From Blastomussa wellsi (lineage: Eukaryota > Cnidaria > Anthozoa > Scleractinia > Plerogyridae): DNA of 64,000 bases. Position 1 is the first letter of the stretch. Every line of letters starts with the position of its first letter. The translations under genes and the position numbers were made by a program. Location: positions 11,180,373 to 11,244,372 of the forward strand of contig OX393564.1 in the NCBI GenBank assembly GCA_947652115.1. The letters are read 5' to 3'. Shown here in pieces: positions 15,601 through 25,309 of this stretch. A model generated the notes under the pieces. That model was not told where the DNA came from, ran no database searches, and worked only from the letters and a program-made list of their open reading frames with translations.

Positions 15601-17727
15601 ATCGAGAGAAACCTAGACAAAGTACAAAAAGTACAGAACTTTGCCTGTCGTATAATCAGTGGAGTAAAGAAATTTGACCACATAACACCAGTCCTAAGGG
15701 CAATGCAGTGGTTACCTATCAGGCAACAACTCTATTGCAGAAACGCTGTAATGGCTGGTTGCGCACCAGATAGTTTAACGGATCAGTTCATTAAACGCTC
15801 AGACGTTTCGACGCGCACCACAAGAAATTCACAGAAACTTCAGATTCCCTTCCTAAAGTCTGCAACTGGACAGGGATCCTTCTACTACAGGTCTGTAAAG
15901 ATTTGGAATGCGCTGGATCCTTTACTCAAATTAAGCAGAACACTACAAGAATTCAAAAGAAAATTAAATAACATTTTACTAAAAGACTTCATGGACAGTA
16001 CAACGTATCTTAATCACGTAATTTATTATGTAGACTTGATTATATGGCTTTTGTAAGATAGTATATAGCTCACGTTCTTTATCTTTTCTTTCTATTTTAC
16101 TTTATCAATATGTTTGTATTTAGATTTATATATCCTTTAGTATGTATTCTCTGAAAAGCCTTTTTGGGACGAGAATAAAGTTTGTATGGATGTATGTATT
16201 CGAACCCGTGACCTTCGCGATACCGCTGCAGTAAAAATAAAGTTAAGCGTACGGCCTTGGTAAATTCTATAGATTTGATGAAGGCGGTTTGATGCTACAA
16301 TGGAGGACAGATCTCCTTGGGACAGTTTCTGGAATCCTTTCATTTTCTGCATTTTACCCTTCCCGTCATTATAATGACCCTTCACCCACCCCCCTCCCCC
16401 AGGCAATGTTGAAAAGCTCTTAGCGAACATGGACACTTGCTTTGCTTGGCTAATGTCTGTCCAACGCTCCTGGCTCAACATTGTTGGTGGGGAGGGGGGA
16501 GGGGGGAATCGTATCGCATTGACCGTCCCAACACTTTCAGCCTGCACTGTAGACATCATTTCAATGATTTCCAGTCAGAGAATTCTCTGTATCGCTCGTA
16601 TTGTCAGTACCAATTTTTTCCGTCTGTAAATACTAATGCCTTTTTGCGTTCTGTTCTGTAAATTTCTTTTTATTCCCTCTGTTTTTACCTTTATTGTATT
16701 TTCTTTACCAATTTCATGTGTGGTAAAAAATGAAAAAATACACAAAAAAGTTTATCTAGATTTTTAAGAAGATTGCATATTAAAATGTACAAATGTGGAC
16801 TTGATGTTGTGTTGCTAAAATGGCATCAACGGTTTACGGTTTTAAAGGGAATGCGCTTCAGCGACCAGTGATGATGATGATGATGATGACGATGATGATA
16901 ATAATAATATGACGAGGATAATACTAATAATATTTGAATATTTGACAGCACTGAGCTGTACAGTCAAACCGGATGTTCTTTTGATGGGAACTCTGCAATG
17001 TAATGCAATGTGGTGTAATGTTACAATATTGATTGACAGTTTTATCTAACCAATTTGCATCTTTCAATTCAAATTTGCTCGAGCAAGTTGCCAAGTTCCG
17101 GTTTTCATTTTGCCTTATAAAATAAAGTAATACCAGCTCTGTTTCAAAGAAAGAGAAAGTAATTGCTCCATGGTCGACTGTTTATGGCTTTGTTCAAATT
17201 GCCAAGCTGGGAATTGTGCTTAAACATTCCAATTTTCTCTGAGTTACGGCTTACGTTTTTTTTCATTTTGAAGCGCGATTCCCAGTTTGGAAATCTGAAC
17301 TAAGCCTGTCGATAATTTCTCGCAGTCTGTTGATAAACAGTCGACAATGGAGCAATTATTTTCTGCTTCTTTGAAACAGAGCTGGTATTACTTTGTTTTA
17401 TGCGGCAAAATGAAAGCCGGAACTTGGCAACTTGCTCGAGCAAATTTGAATTGAAAGTTGCAAGTTGGTTGGATCAAACTGTCAATCAATATTGGAACAT
17501 TGCGCCGCAACATTGCAGAGTTCCCATCAAAAGAACATCCGGTTTGACTGTAAAATCTTAGAGTTCGAATAAGAATACCCCATATAGTTGATGTCTATAC
17601 TTTGTGTTCTAGATGGTTTGTCCCCAAGGAAGATGCGGATTCCGGTACGTTCTGCTATGTGTATAAAGGAGGGTATTGGAAGGCCAGGTTAAAAGGCCAC
17701 TTCTCTGACTCAGCCTATATCTACTGA
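3679..17727 (+). CDS. OSBP-related protein, lipid-binding (ORD) domain, 3' exons
   Basis: Twelve exons joined by GT-AG introns: 3679-3727, 4870-4945, 5021-5105, 5870-5965, 6996-7121, 7906-8005, 9185-9268, 9801-9861, 10573-10622, 11758-11819, 12551-12645 and 17613-17727. They total 999 bases and keep one frame through every junction. In order they give the LEYADILNRAA segment, KPFNPLLGETFEF, the family signature EQVSHHPP (split across an intron), TVHNILVG, TDCRVRTDIR, the LEEKQRAARRQR helix and a C-terminal YKGGYW block before the stop. This family moves sterols and phosphoinositides between membranes at contact sites. By eye the ORD is closest to the ORP3/6/7 group, but the subfamily is uncertain. 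Any N-terminal PH domain or FFAT exons are unseen and may lie upstream. The last intron (about 5 kb) carries two LINEs and a Tc1/mariner-type MITE. Confidence 0.9.
3905..4150 (+). repeat. Imperfect tandem duplication in an ORP intron
   Basis: A block beginning near CCAGAAATCC and running through GGCTAAC...CAAGCTA...AAGCTAAC occurs twice, about 160 bases apart, with substitutions. No coding signal is present. Confidence 0.5.
5870..5965 (+). CDS. ORP signature exon
   Basis: This exon encodes the VSHHPP half of the EQVSHHPP signature. The preceding exon (5021-5105) ends exactly after the codon for Q, so the intron interrupts the signature between Q and V in phase 0. The two histidines contact the phosphoinositide headgroup in characterised family members. 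The rest of the exon gives the ISALHAES and FWQEYKLDTKF strands. Acceptor TTCTAG and donor GTAACT are standard. Confidence 0.9.
6000..6200 (+). mobile_element. tRNA-derived SINE
   Basis: A tRNA-like head (TTAATGGCTAGTGCGCTGGA resembling an A box, then a GTTCAAGCTCC B-box-like segment) is followed by a body ending GCGATGGACTAGCAT. That is the layout of animal tRNA-derived SINEs with a conserved central part. It lies in the ORP intron between the exons ending at 5965 and starting at 6996. Boundaries are approximate. Confidence 0.5.
7452..7608. repeat. Near-perfect foldback palindrome (MITE-like)
   Basis: Two arms of about 61 bases, 7452-7512 and 7548-7608, are reverse complements with essentially no mismatch by eye. 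Each starts or ends TATGTTGTGGTTTAAATT, and a loop of about 35 bases separates them. Arms this clean suggest a recent foldback transposon. I cannot assign a superfamily. Confidence 0.7.
9360..9660. repeat. A-rich low-complexity tract
   Basis: Long runs built from AAAATAAAAT-type words fill this ORP intron interval. The reverse-strand open frame here is a by-product of the composition. No gene seen. Confidence 0.6.
13380..14040 (+). mobile_element. L1/Tx1-like LINE endonuclease fragment
   Basis: From about 13395 the translation gives GGDLNVAL, a form of the GGDFN motif of APE-type LINE endonucleases. After a frame change it gives a DYWFIPGSL block and a final SHSAAYL block resembling the terminal SDH motif. 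Stops and frameshifts follow, and no RT domain is readable. It lies in the last ORP intron, upstream of a different LINE. Confidence 0.6.
14081..14520 (+). repeat. Two-copy tandem repeat of about 225 bases
   Basis: The block CAATTTCTTATCAGAGAC... through GCAATAAGGTGTAA...TTTTGGTACA occurs at about 14081-14308 and again at 14309-14518. The second copy has small deletions. It includes the distinctive TTCGATGTTTGGTGTTGTT in both copies. No coding role seen. Confidence 0.7.
14650..16195 (+). mobile_element. CR1/L2/jockey-like LINE, broken RT
   Basis: Pieces of one reverse transcriptase appear in successive frames: a VLLDMNKAFHSIDH block (RT motif A), SGVPQRSILGP (motif B) and a 287-residue open frame at 15193-16056 covering the thumb and C-terminal region. 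The catalytic YVDD region is disrupted by frame changes around 15180-15195. The element ends in a short (TGTATGTA)-like tail near 16180-16200. It has no intact endonuclease. It sits in the last intron of the OSBP-related gene in the same orientation. Confidence 0.75.
16868..16915 (+). repeat. Trinucleotide microsatellite
   Basis: A run of GAT repeats turns into AAT repeats, next to the left end of the inverted-repeat element at 16961. Confidence 0.8.
16961..17550. mobile_element. Tc1/mariner-type MITE with long inverted repeats
   Basis: Arms of about 220 bases are inverted relative to each other: left from CAGTCAAACCGGATGTTC at 16961, right ending at 17550 with the complement. TA flanks both ends (16959-16960 and 17551-17552), the target duplication of Tc1/mariner elements. 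The 590-base element has no transposase frame and ends only 62 bases before the terminal ORP exon. Confidence 0.75.
17613..17727 (+). CDS. Terminal exon of the OSBP-related gene
   Basis: After a TTCTAG acceptor the frame reads WF, then a short acidic linker, CYVYKGGYW and a terminal SAYIY before TGA at 17725-17727. It joins the exon ending at 12645 by splitting an arginine codon (AG|A). That gives the APRWF junction expected at the end of an OSBP-related domain. This fixes the true 3' end of the coding region, even though almost 5 kb of transposon debris separates the last two exons. Confidence 0.88.
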
Positions 17728-18548
17728 CCACAGTGCTGCTGTCACTCGGGGACCACTGTTGAACATGTATCAATATTTGAATGAAGCCATAGGGCTAGTA
17801 GTATTTATACTGTTCACAGACTCTAAATGTTTTAGCACAAAAAACACAAGAAAAACGGCGAGCTAGAAGCCGTTTTGCGCTGTCCGGTGTGCTTTTGGTT
17901 AAGCATCCGTGCTCAATGACCGAATCTGAAACCTTTGAGGAAAGACTATCCTCTTGCTAGAGGGGGTAAGTTTCTAACGAAACTGGTGCTGCGTCGGTGG
18001 GAAGAATAACAATATAATTTGGTTTTATCCACTGGCTCCGACGAAGGGCTAACGCTCGAAACGTCAGGTCTCGAATCTCTTTACGGTGGCCAATTTACAT
18101 TATCAACCCAGTTGATAAAACCAAATTATATCCTCTTGCTAACCGAGCGTAAGGACTGTACTAGACTGTCTAGGGAATATTGGCCCAAAGTCATACCAGT
18201 ACGGACAGACGGCCAATATTCCCCACCCGGTACGGCTCGAGCAAGCTACTAGTGGGTTGGTATCCGGTCGATTCGCTTCAAAACCGTTTTGATACAAGTA
18301 GATTCGCTACATATTGAAAGTTGATTTGCTACAAATACAAATGAGTTTAGCTACAATCTTGCTCTTGCTGTTTATGTGAGCCTTTGTACAAACGAGGAAG
18401 GGTATCTGTTTGAAACAAGTTCTGACGACAAGTATTTTCTTCATTTATCGCTGAAGAAAGAGACGTCATTTACCCATTTGGGACAAAATCAAGTTTCTTG
18501 GTCTTGACCTTTGCTGGTGCACAAGAACGGTCAAGTCTATCCAAGACT

Positions 18549-18745
18549 ATTGTGGACTATAGTGGACGATAGTGGACTATAGTGGACTATAGTGGACTAT
18601 AGTGGACGATAGTGGACGATACTGGACGATAGTGGACTATTGTGGACTATAGTGGACTATAGTGGACTATAGTGGACGATAGTGGACGATAGTGGACTAT
18701 AGTGGACGATAGTGGACTGTTGTGGACTATAGTGGACGATAGTGG
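18549..18745 (+). repeat. 10-base minisatellite (AGTGGACTAT)n
   Basis: About 20 tandem copies alternate between AGTGGACTAT and AGTGGACGAT with a few other point variants. No gene reads through it convincingly. Confidence 0.9.
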
Positions 18746-18827
18746 AATAGATACCTACCATCAAAAAGCACAACAGCCGAAGTTCAACTTTCCTATCTTT
18801 CACCACGATAGGCAATAAGCACATCTT

Positions 18828-19229
18828 TAAGGCTACGTCCACACTAAGCCGGATAAATTTTAAAACGCAACCTTTTTTTGTCCGGATTGGCCTTCCGTCC
18901 ACACAAAAACGGCGTTTTCGGTCACCGAAAACGGAACTTTTTGAAAACGCTCTCCAAGGTGGATAAATTTGAAAACGCTGGCTAGGTGTGTTAGTGGGAC
19001 GGCAAAACGAAACTTTTTGAAAACGCTGACACCAGAACAATCGAATAACGTTGCTCGGACAATGTGGGCATGTTCTTGCATGTATTAAGCGTTTCTTGCG
19101 AGGCAGCATTTCAAAATCGATGGCGAAACAATTTTGAAAACGGTATAATGTGGACAGAAAACATTTTATCCGCTTTCGAGGCGAAAACGCCGTTTTCAAA
19201 TTTATCCGGCTTAGTGTGGACGTAGCCTA
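18828..19229. mobile_element. MITE with GGCTACGTCCACAC ends
   Basis: The left end, GGCTACGTCCACACTAAGCC followed by GGATAAATTT, is mirrored at the right end as AAATTTATCC then GGCTTAGTGTGGACGTAGCC. The interior carries further CGTTTTC/GAAAACG inverted words. No transposase is present. Confidence 0.75.
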
Positions 19230-20027
19230 AGATTTATTGAGTATAACGTCTGTATTGAACGACTTCAGTTTGTTGCGAAACGATTTGTGTTTGTAGCGAA
19301 TCGACTTTCGATGTGTAGCGAATCGACTTCGATTTGTAGCGAATATAATACTTTGACTTGTAGCGAAATGGTTTTGCTGCGAAACGATTGGTATAACCTT
19401 CTACCCAGTGTGCATTGGATGTACATCCCATGCTGAAGATCCTGACGTCACTAATCGCACCAAATCGAACATTCGATAAATCAAACCCAATGGAACACCA
19501 GTTACGAACATACTCGAACTCTCACAAAAAAATTTGAGCAATCGAGCGCAATCGAATTTCTAGTGGCATTTTTGATGTAGAGTAAATTTTAGATTTTTAG
19601 ATTGCGTTCGATTTGGTTCGATTAGTTTGAAAATTGAACTCAATCGAACTCTCTCACGTAACGTAAATTTTTCGGTTCGATTGTGTTCGAGTATCGAACC
19701 AATCGAACTCAATCGTTCGATTAAGTTTGATTGAGTTAAATTACTGAATGGTTTGATTAGTTACGTAGGGTGAAGATGTGCCAAAGGTTCTTTGTTGCTC
19801 TAACCTAACCAACTACTGTCATACAACAGTTACATAAAATGCACTAGGGCCCAGGCTGCTTTCTGTGCAAGTCTTTGTCTTTTACCATATAATCATTTAA
19901 AATCTTGCCATACATTTGGATCTTGAACTTTCTTGAACATTTGGATCTTGAACTTCCCCTCGCATCATCTGTACAGAGATTAGATGGAGAGGTCGCTATG
20001 TAGTTCTTTTTAGTTATTCCTTACTTT

Positions 20028-20300
20028 CCGTGAAAGATTAATTAATCAACATGGCACGAGCGTGGGACAAAGAAAGATTCTGAGTCCCCGACAGGAATCG
20101 AACCCATGATCTCCCGAACACCGGGCTGAGCTACGAGAACTCATGGAGAGCTAGTTCATTTTTACTGAGTTCCTATGTGACACGCGTCCCGCATACTGCA
20201 ATGACTCAGAATTTTTCTTTGTCCCACGCTCATACTGCTAGGACTCAGAATTTTTCTTTGTCCCACGCTCGTGTCATGTTGATTAATTAATCTTTCACAT
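20028..20300 (-). mobile_element. tRNA-derived SINE framed by inverted repeats
   Basis: Read on the minus strand, the centre gives a tRNA-like head with a GTAGCTCAGCC A-box-like segment and a perfect GGTTCGATTCC B box near 20095-20105. Flanking it, AACATGGCACGAGCGTGGGACAAAG (quoted in two parts: AACATGGCACGAGC and GTGGGACAAAG) is inverted on the right, where the unit is partly duplicated at about 20170-20280. A SINE inside or between foldback arms is an unusual composite. Confidence 0.6.
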
Positions 20301-23300
20301 TAAATTTACCGAGCTGAAAATTTGCCATCACTCTTGTGTAAAGGTTGGGTAAAGGTTCCTCTGTTATATTTCAAGACAGTGATGAAACAGGATCCCTTAA
20401 AAAAGGAAAGATGCCAATGAAGAATAGACTACATGCTATTAAAATTAAAGAGAAATGGAAACCCAAACATTGAATTGAATAGCAATACAGTAAATTGAAC
20501 TTTGTATAAAGGATTGCATTACTTAGCAGAGTAAACTTATAAGTGAGCCAAAGAAAGCCATATATCAATGTCTCCTATTCGTTGTCAATTGGTGAACCCT
20601 CCCCCCCCCCCCCCCACCAAAAAAAAAAACAGACAAAAGTATGAAACAGTCTCTCTTAATTCTTTCTAGGCTCTTCAGCATTAATCTTCGCTTTTGAACT
20701 GTTTTCTTTTCTCTTTCGAGATTATGAAGATTTTCCTGTAAATTTGGTATGAGAGAACCAACAGGGGTAGTCGAAAAAGCAGGTGACGGGGAGTACACTT
20801 AATATTTTCAGTAGGTGAGGGGGGTGTAGTTAATTTTTGGTTAGTAAGAGTAAGTGCGACTTAATTTTGAGCCCTATTTTACCCATTTCGCACCCTCCCC
20901 CCCCCTCCAGGTAATTATTGCACAGTCCCTAATATCACTTTAATAAATGCGTAGTATTCTACTTCTGTTGGAAGAGATAATCTCCCTTTTCGCACTCTTA
21001 AATAAATATATTAAATGAAGGCATGTAAAAAAATAACTATGAATAATGCAATAATGTGTAATTAGGTTAAGTGGCGAGGCATTGTAAAGTGTTTTAAGTA
21101 AGTATTGTAATTAAGGTTACTACTAACCTTTCGGGGTGCCTTACGGGAAATCTTTCGTAAGCGCGTTATTTTCGGTAAAACTCCAGCAAACAAAATATCA
21201 CCGTAAAGGTAATAAAATGAAGAATTCGAATATATTAACATTTAAATGCTAATGGATTTATTTGGCACGCGCGATGTTCACTTCACTGAATTACCTGCCT
21301 TCGGATTATCACGCACAACCAAACGAACTGTACCGCATGTCTCTGTGTTCATGGAGTCGATTTAAAGACATTTAGGTGAGTTTTACCTTCGAGTAAAGCC
21401 ACAGGTTACCCAAGCTCCTTTGGGAACCGTCAATATGACATCTCGTAACAGCGTTGTTACAAGAGTTTGTATGGGAATATAACGATCATACAAAATAGTT
21501 CAAAGCAAGGAGAAAAAGTAATAAAATCGACTTACATGCCCTGTTGTGTCTATAACTTGTGCTTTTATGGCGTTTGAAGGTGTTTCAGAGCGATTCCAGT
21601 GGATTTTAGCTTCTCTGTATCCCTCTCCATATAATAAATACAAATTTCGTATCTAAAATACAGAATTTTGGGAATAAAAAAATTATTCCAGTTTGCAGAG
21701 AATGCATCAACAAACATTGCGTCTGGATCGGGCCTCCACGAGGCGTATTCAAACGAGACGCAAACAAATCAATGATGCTGGGCTGACCGAATCGCTTGGT
21801 AATCGAGTGGAATGTTTCGGATTCTAAGGGACTGATCGTTTATTATGTAGGTGTTTCTAAACTGTACCCCCAAATAAAATAACTTAAGAAAATTATACCC
21901 CGCCCCCTTCGCAATTCTAATTTAAAAATTGTACCCCCCTCCCCTTCTGACCATGTTTTAAATAATGCAAAATTCGTTGCTTTGTTCTTCACACATACAT
22001 ATTTTCATCCTATTTTTTAAAATCTATTTTTATCTTTTCTCTCGTTTATTGTTTGTATTTTCAACCTTGTTTATAATACGTTTAGCTGTTTGTGTGTGAA
22101 TAAATTTGTTATCATTCTTCTTTATAGTTTTACATGCCTATAGGTAATCTGGTGGGTTACGGTACATAACATGGTACACGATAAAGCCCTGACCCAGGTG
22201 TGCACATTTAGTATGGCGACTATGTAGTGAGGCGCGGGAGCACCCAACGAGTCTGTTCCTCACGTTATCTGTTCCCCAGCGCAAATGTTGCTGGCTGGCT
22301 AGCAAAGTGGTTCGTTATATGTTTTCTCATGGGAGTTGTCACTGAAAAAAACACTCCTTTTGTGCTGGCAGATTGAAACTTGGAGGGGCGACTGAAGAAA
22401 CTGCTTGACGAAGGCGTGAATCTCGTTGAGAAGAGTGGATTTCAACGGTTTTCAGTGCCATTTCCGCACGTTTGTTTGTTCTAATTGCTGGCTGGGAAAA
22501 AATATGGATCATGTTCTGGCAAAAAGGTGCAGATAAATTTTTCCCAGCAACACTCAAGAACACCTGTAAATGTTTTAATATCATATATTTTCATTCATTT
22601 GGATAAAAGAATCTATTTTGCCCCAGTTTGTTCGTTGGGTGCCCCTGGAGGCAGAGATATCTCTGAATTGCAGAGCTACAGATTCCAACCCCTGAAATAG
22701 AAAAAAGGAAGGTTTTGGAAGCGAGCACGAGCGCAAAAGGCGCGAGTTTCTGCACAGGCGGACCACCCGATGCTTGAATTTGTTGCGTGACACCGATCAA
22801 TGGTTACAAAAGAAATATCTAGATGTACATAAATAGGTTGGCCGCTATTTGCTCTAAATAACAAGTTTAACCTACGAGTTCAATAAACGTTGAGGTGAAA
22901 TGTTAAATGAGTCTTGCGTGCTATTTTTTGCCCGTTCTGTGCCGTCTAAGGCGTCATTTCGCGAGATAATTTATCGATCCCTAGATCAAAAAGAAGAGAA
23001 AGAGACTCTCTCGCTTCGGGTCGGGGTGCTATTTTTCATTTCTCCGTTATTTTTTAAAATGTGTTGTTTGTCTTGAACGTTTTGATTATTTTTTTTTTGC
23101 TTTGTTGCCTTCTAGAAGGCTGCAAGACATTATGCTGGCGGATGAGAACAGCGATTGTCTAACAATAGGGAAATCGGACTAGCCAAGGCTAATCAAAGTG
23201 AATGGGATCACCCGAAATGAGAAAAAAAAACTCTACTGGAACTCGACACTCGAGTAGTAGGTTATTTACCTTTCGTCTTTGCTATGAGATATTCCTTTAC

Positions 23301-25014
23301 CTGAGAGGGTATTTTGAACTGTATTAATATAATATTTTTTGAACGAAAGCTGTAACAGTCGAGAAATCGGATATTCATTTGTCAGTCACTTTCCCAATAT
23401 TACGCTTTACCAGAGCACATGGACGCAGGGGACTTATGGATGGTTCAATTCTACCAGTAACCACCCCCCCCCCCCGGCAACCCTCGGAACAAGTCCAACC
23501 CTTTCGGCCCGGGGTGGGGAATTGTTTTAAGCAGCCTTGGCTCGAGAGGTAGGGGGTGGGGCAAATCCAAAGTGCCTTCTTGATGTTCTTCCTAGTTCGC
23601 TTATCGGTTGTGCCGTACCGCGTTTGGAAGATGTGTAAAAATTGTAGCCGACTGGTAAGAGAAGAATAATATTTTAAAATTTAAATACGCTTCTAAGGGT
23701 TTTTTGCTTTCCCTTTATCGTTCTGTTCGCTGGTTGCAAGCTTATTTCTTTCCTATTCTTTCGAATAAGTGGCGAGACGGACGGGTTAGATTTTCTTCTT
23801 AACTTATTCTTCATAAAATGTAGCCTTCATGATTTCTTATGCTATAAATGTAGTCTCTGTTGTTCATGATATATATAGTCTAGAAAAGCGTTCAAATTTG
23901 TGAGTAGACGCGTAACAAGTCGGTCCAGATGCGAGGCTAAGTCGCCAGATGCGAGGGGCTTCGCGGTCGCCTTCAGAAACGTGCAGATCTTGAAAAAACG
24001 ACGTCTTTTGCTATTTTTATAGAAATCAGTATTTTTATCTCGATTTTGTACACAAAATGACGTACTTGTGATCCACGAGGAGTCCCGGGGTGGGGAATAG
24101 ACCGCAAAATAAGAAAAAAATGGCAAATGCCCGGGGGGACTGGTAACATGTAGAATTAAACCACGCAGTACTTTTTGTTTAATTTTCCAATACTGTCAGA
24201 ATCACCGAATCACGGAACAGCAAAAAATAACCAAAGTAACCAAACGTTGGATGTTCCCTACACTGAAAAGAAATAAAATATACAATGAGACATCTAAGCA
24301 AATTTTATAGAGGTGTTAAAGTTGTAAGTGACAGAATTTATTTGATCGATATTGGCGATTTTGACCACGCGATCGTTTTCGCGGGAAATGCTAAGTGGGG
24401 GTTTCGATGTACAGCGGTCAAGCAACAAATAAGTAAAAATAAACATCCTCAACCTGGAACCGACCCCGGCCCCGGCTCCGACCCCGAGTGGGCGTTTTAC
24501 CGACATCCCTAACTGTGATCACCTGCACTGACACGGAAGAGATGAAAGAAATGGGTTTTTGATAAATCCGTGCACGAAATGCGCGGGTCAAAACAAAGAA
24601 AAAGACCGAAACCGGAAACCGCGCATGAAAAGCCTCTGGCACCCAGGGTAATCCAAGACATTTTAAAACACGTGGTCTGTGTGAGAAGTACCCTGTTCCA
24701 GACATCGAAATTTGCTTAGCGAAGCTAGATGTCGTATAAGCAAACCTGTAAAACAAAAGGCGCCGAGGTTTTATGGTATACTTCTATATTTGGTTTTGTT
24801 TCTTTGTATCAGGTCTCGAGAAATTAAAACAGTAAGTTTTGCTTGAATGGAAAGCGCCCATGATTGTTTTTATTTCAAATAAAAAAGCTTATGTTAGTAC
24901 TCTCTTATAGAATTTAAATATTAGATAATCTGTAAATGGAAGACATACAAATACGTCCTGGCGATCCTTACAATATCTTTCAATGAAGAAAGCGTAAATA
25001 ATGATCAACATGCA

Positions 25015-25309
25015 TTACATTGAGTCTAAGTTCAGGACTGGTAAGGGAGGCTCAGTTGCTCTGCTGTATTTGCTGTGTTTGATGAATTTTGAAATGCCAT
25101 TTGGTCTGGCCACTTTACGGGAGGCTGTCTTAACTGGTCTTAATGGAGCAGCAAATTTGGTATGTCCACCTAACCCATCATAGCCCCGCCTGAACACAGA
25201 TGGACCAGCTTCTTCTGTATGCTTTTTGGATTGTTGTTGTGTTGGCTTTAATGCTCCTCTGTTTGAAGGGGAAGCCACGCTTGTTGTCTTCACAAGTGAC
25301 AATCCCATT
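25015..25309 (-). CDS. TRAIP: Terminal exon of the TRAIP-like gene
   Basis: The exon follows a CTATACAG acceptor and reads [14 protein letters not shown]..., a Q/K-rich linker, [14 protein letters not shown] and a basic tail ending NLDSM before TAA (25017-25015). It splices in phase with the exon 26679-26542 (GA|A). The [10 protein letters not shown] block is the best family landmark. The extreme C-terminus does not show an obvious PIP-box FLW ending of the vertebrate kind. Confidence 0.75.

Larger units (their letters stand above)
18249..19395. mobile_element. Large imperfect inverted-repeat element with nested insertions
   Basis: The left end (from about 18258) has repeated GATTCGCTAC and GCTACAA words. 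The right end (to about 19395) has their complement, GTAGCGAATC, several times, so the ends form imperfect inverted repeats made of a short subrepeat. Inside are a 10-base minisatellite and a second, cleaner inverted-repeat element. This looks like a transposon that received two later insertions or expansions. Confidence 0.55.
17728..25014. other. Intergenic repeat-rich interval between convergent genes
   Basis: The plus-strand ORP gene stops at 17727 and the minus-strand TRAIP-like gene stops at 25015. Apart from the repeats listed separately (18249-19395, 18549-18745, 20028-20300), I see AT-rich DNA, homopolymer C and A runs near 20598-20630 and 23465-23475, and open frames with no recognisable protein. 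The two 3' UTRs must lie inside. Confidence 0.6.

Noticed and set aside
16137..16661. Proteins from frames on both strands at 16.1-16.7 kb
   Set aside because: They are based on a proline/glycine-rich low-complexity CCCCC/GGGGG stretch and have no supporting motif.
20095..20150. Functional tRNA gene on the minus strand
   Set aside because: A and B boxes are present, but the acceptor stem and anticodon arm do not fold as a complete tRNA. It is a SINE head.
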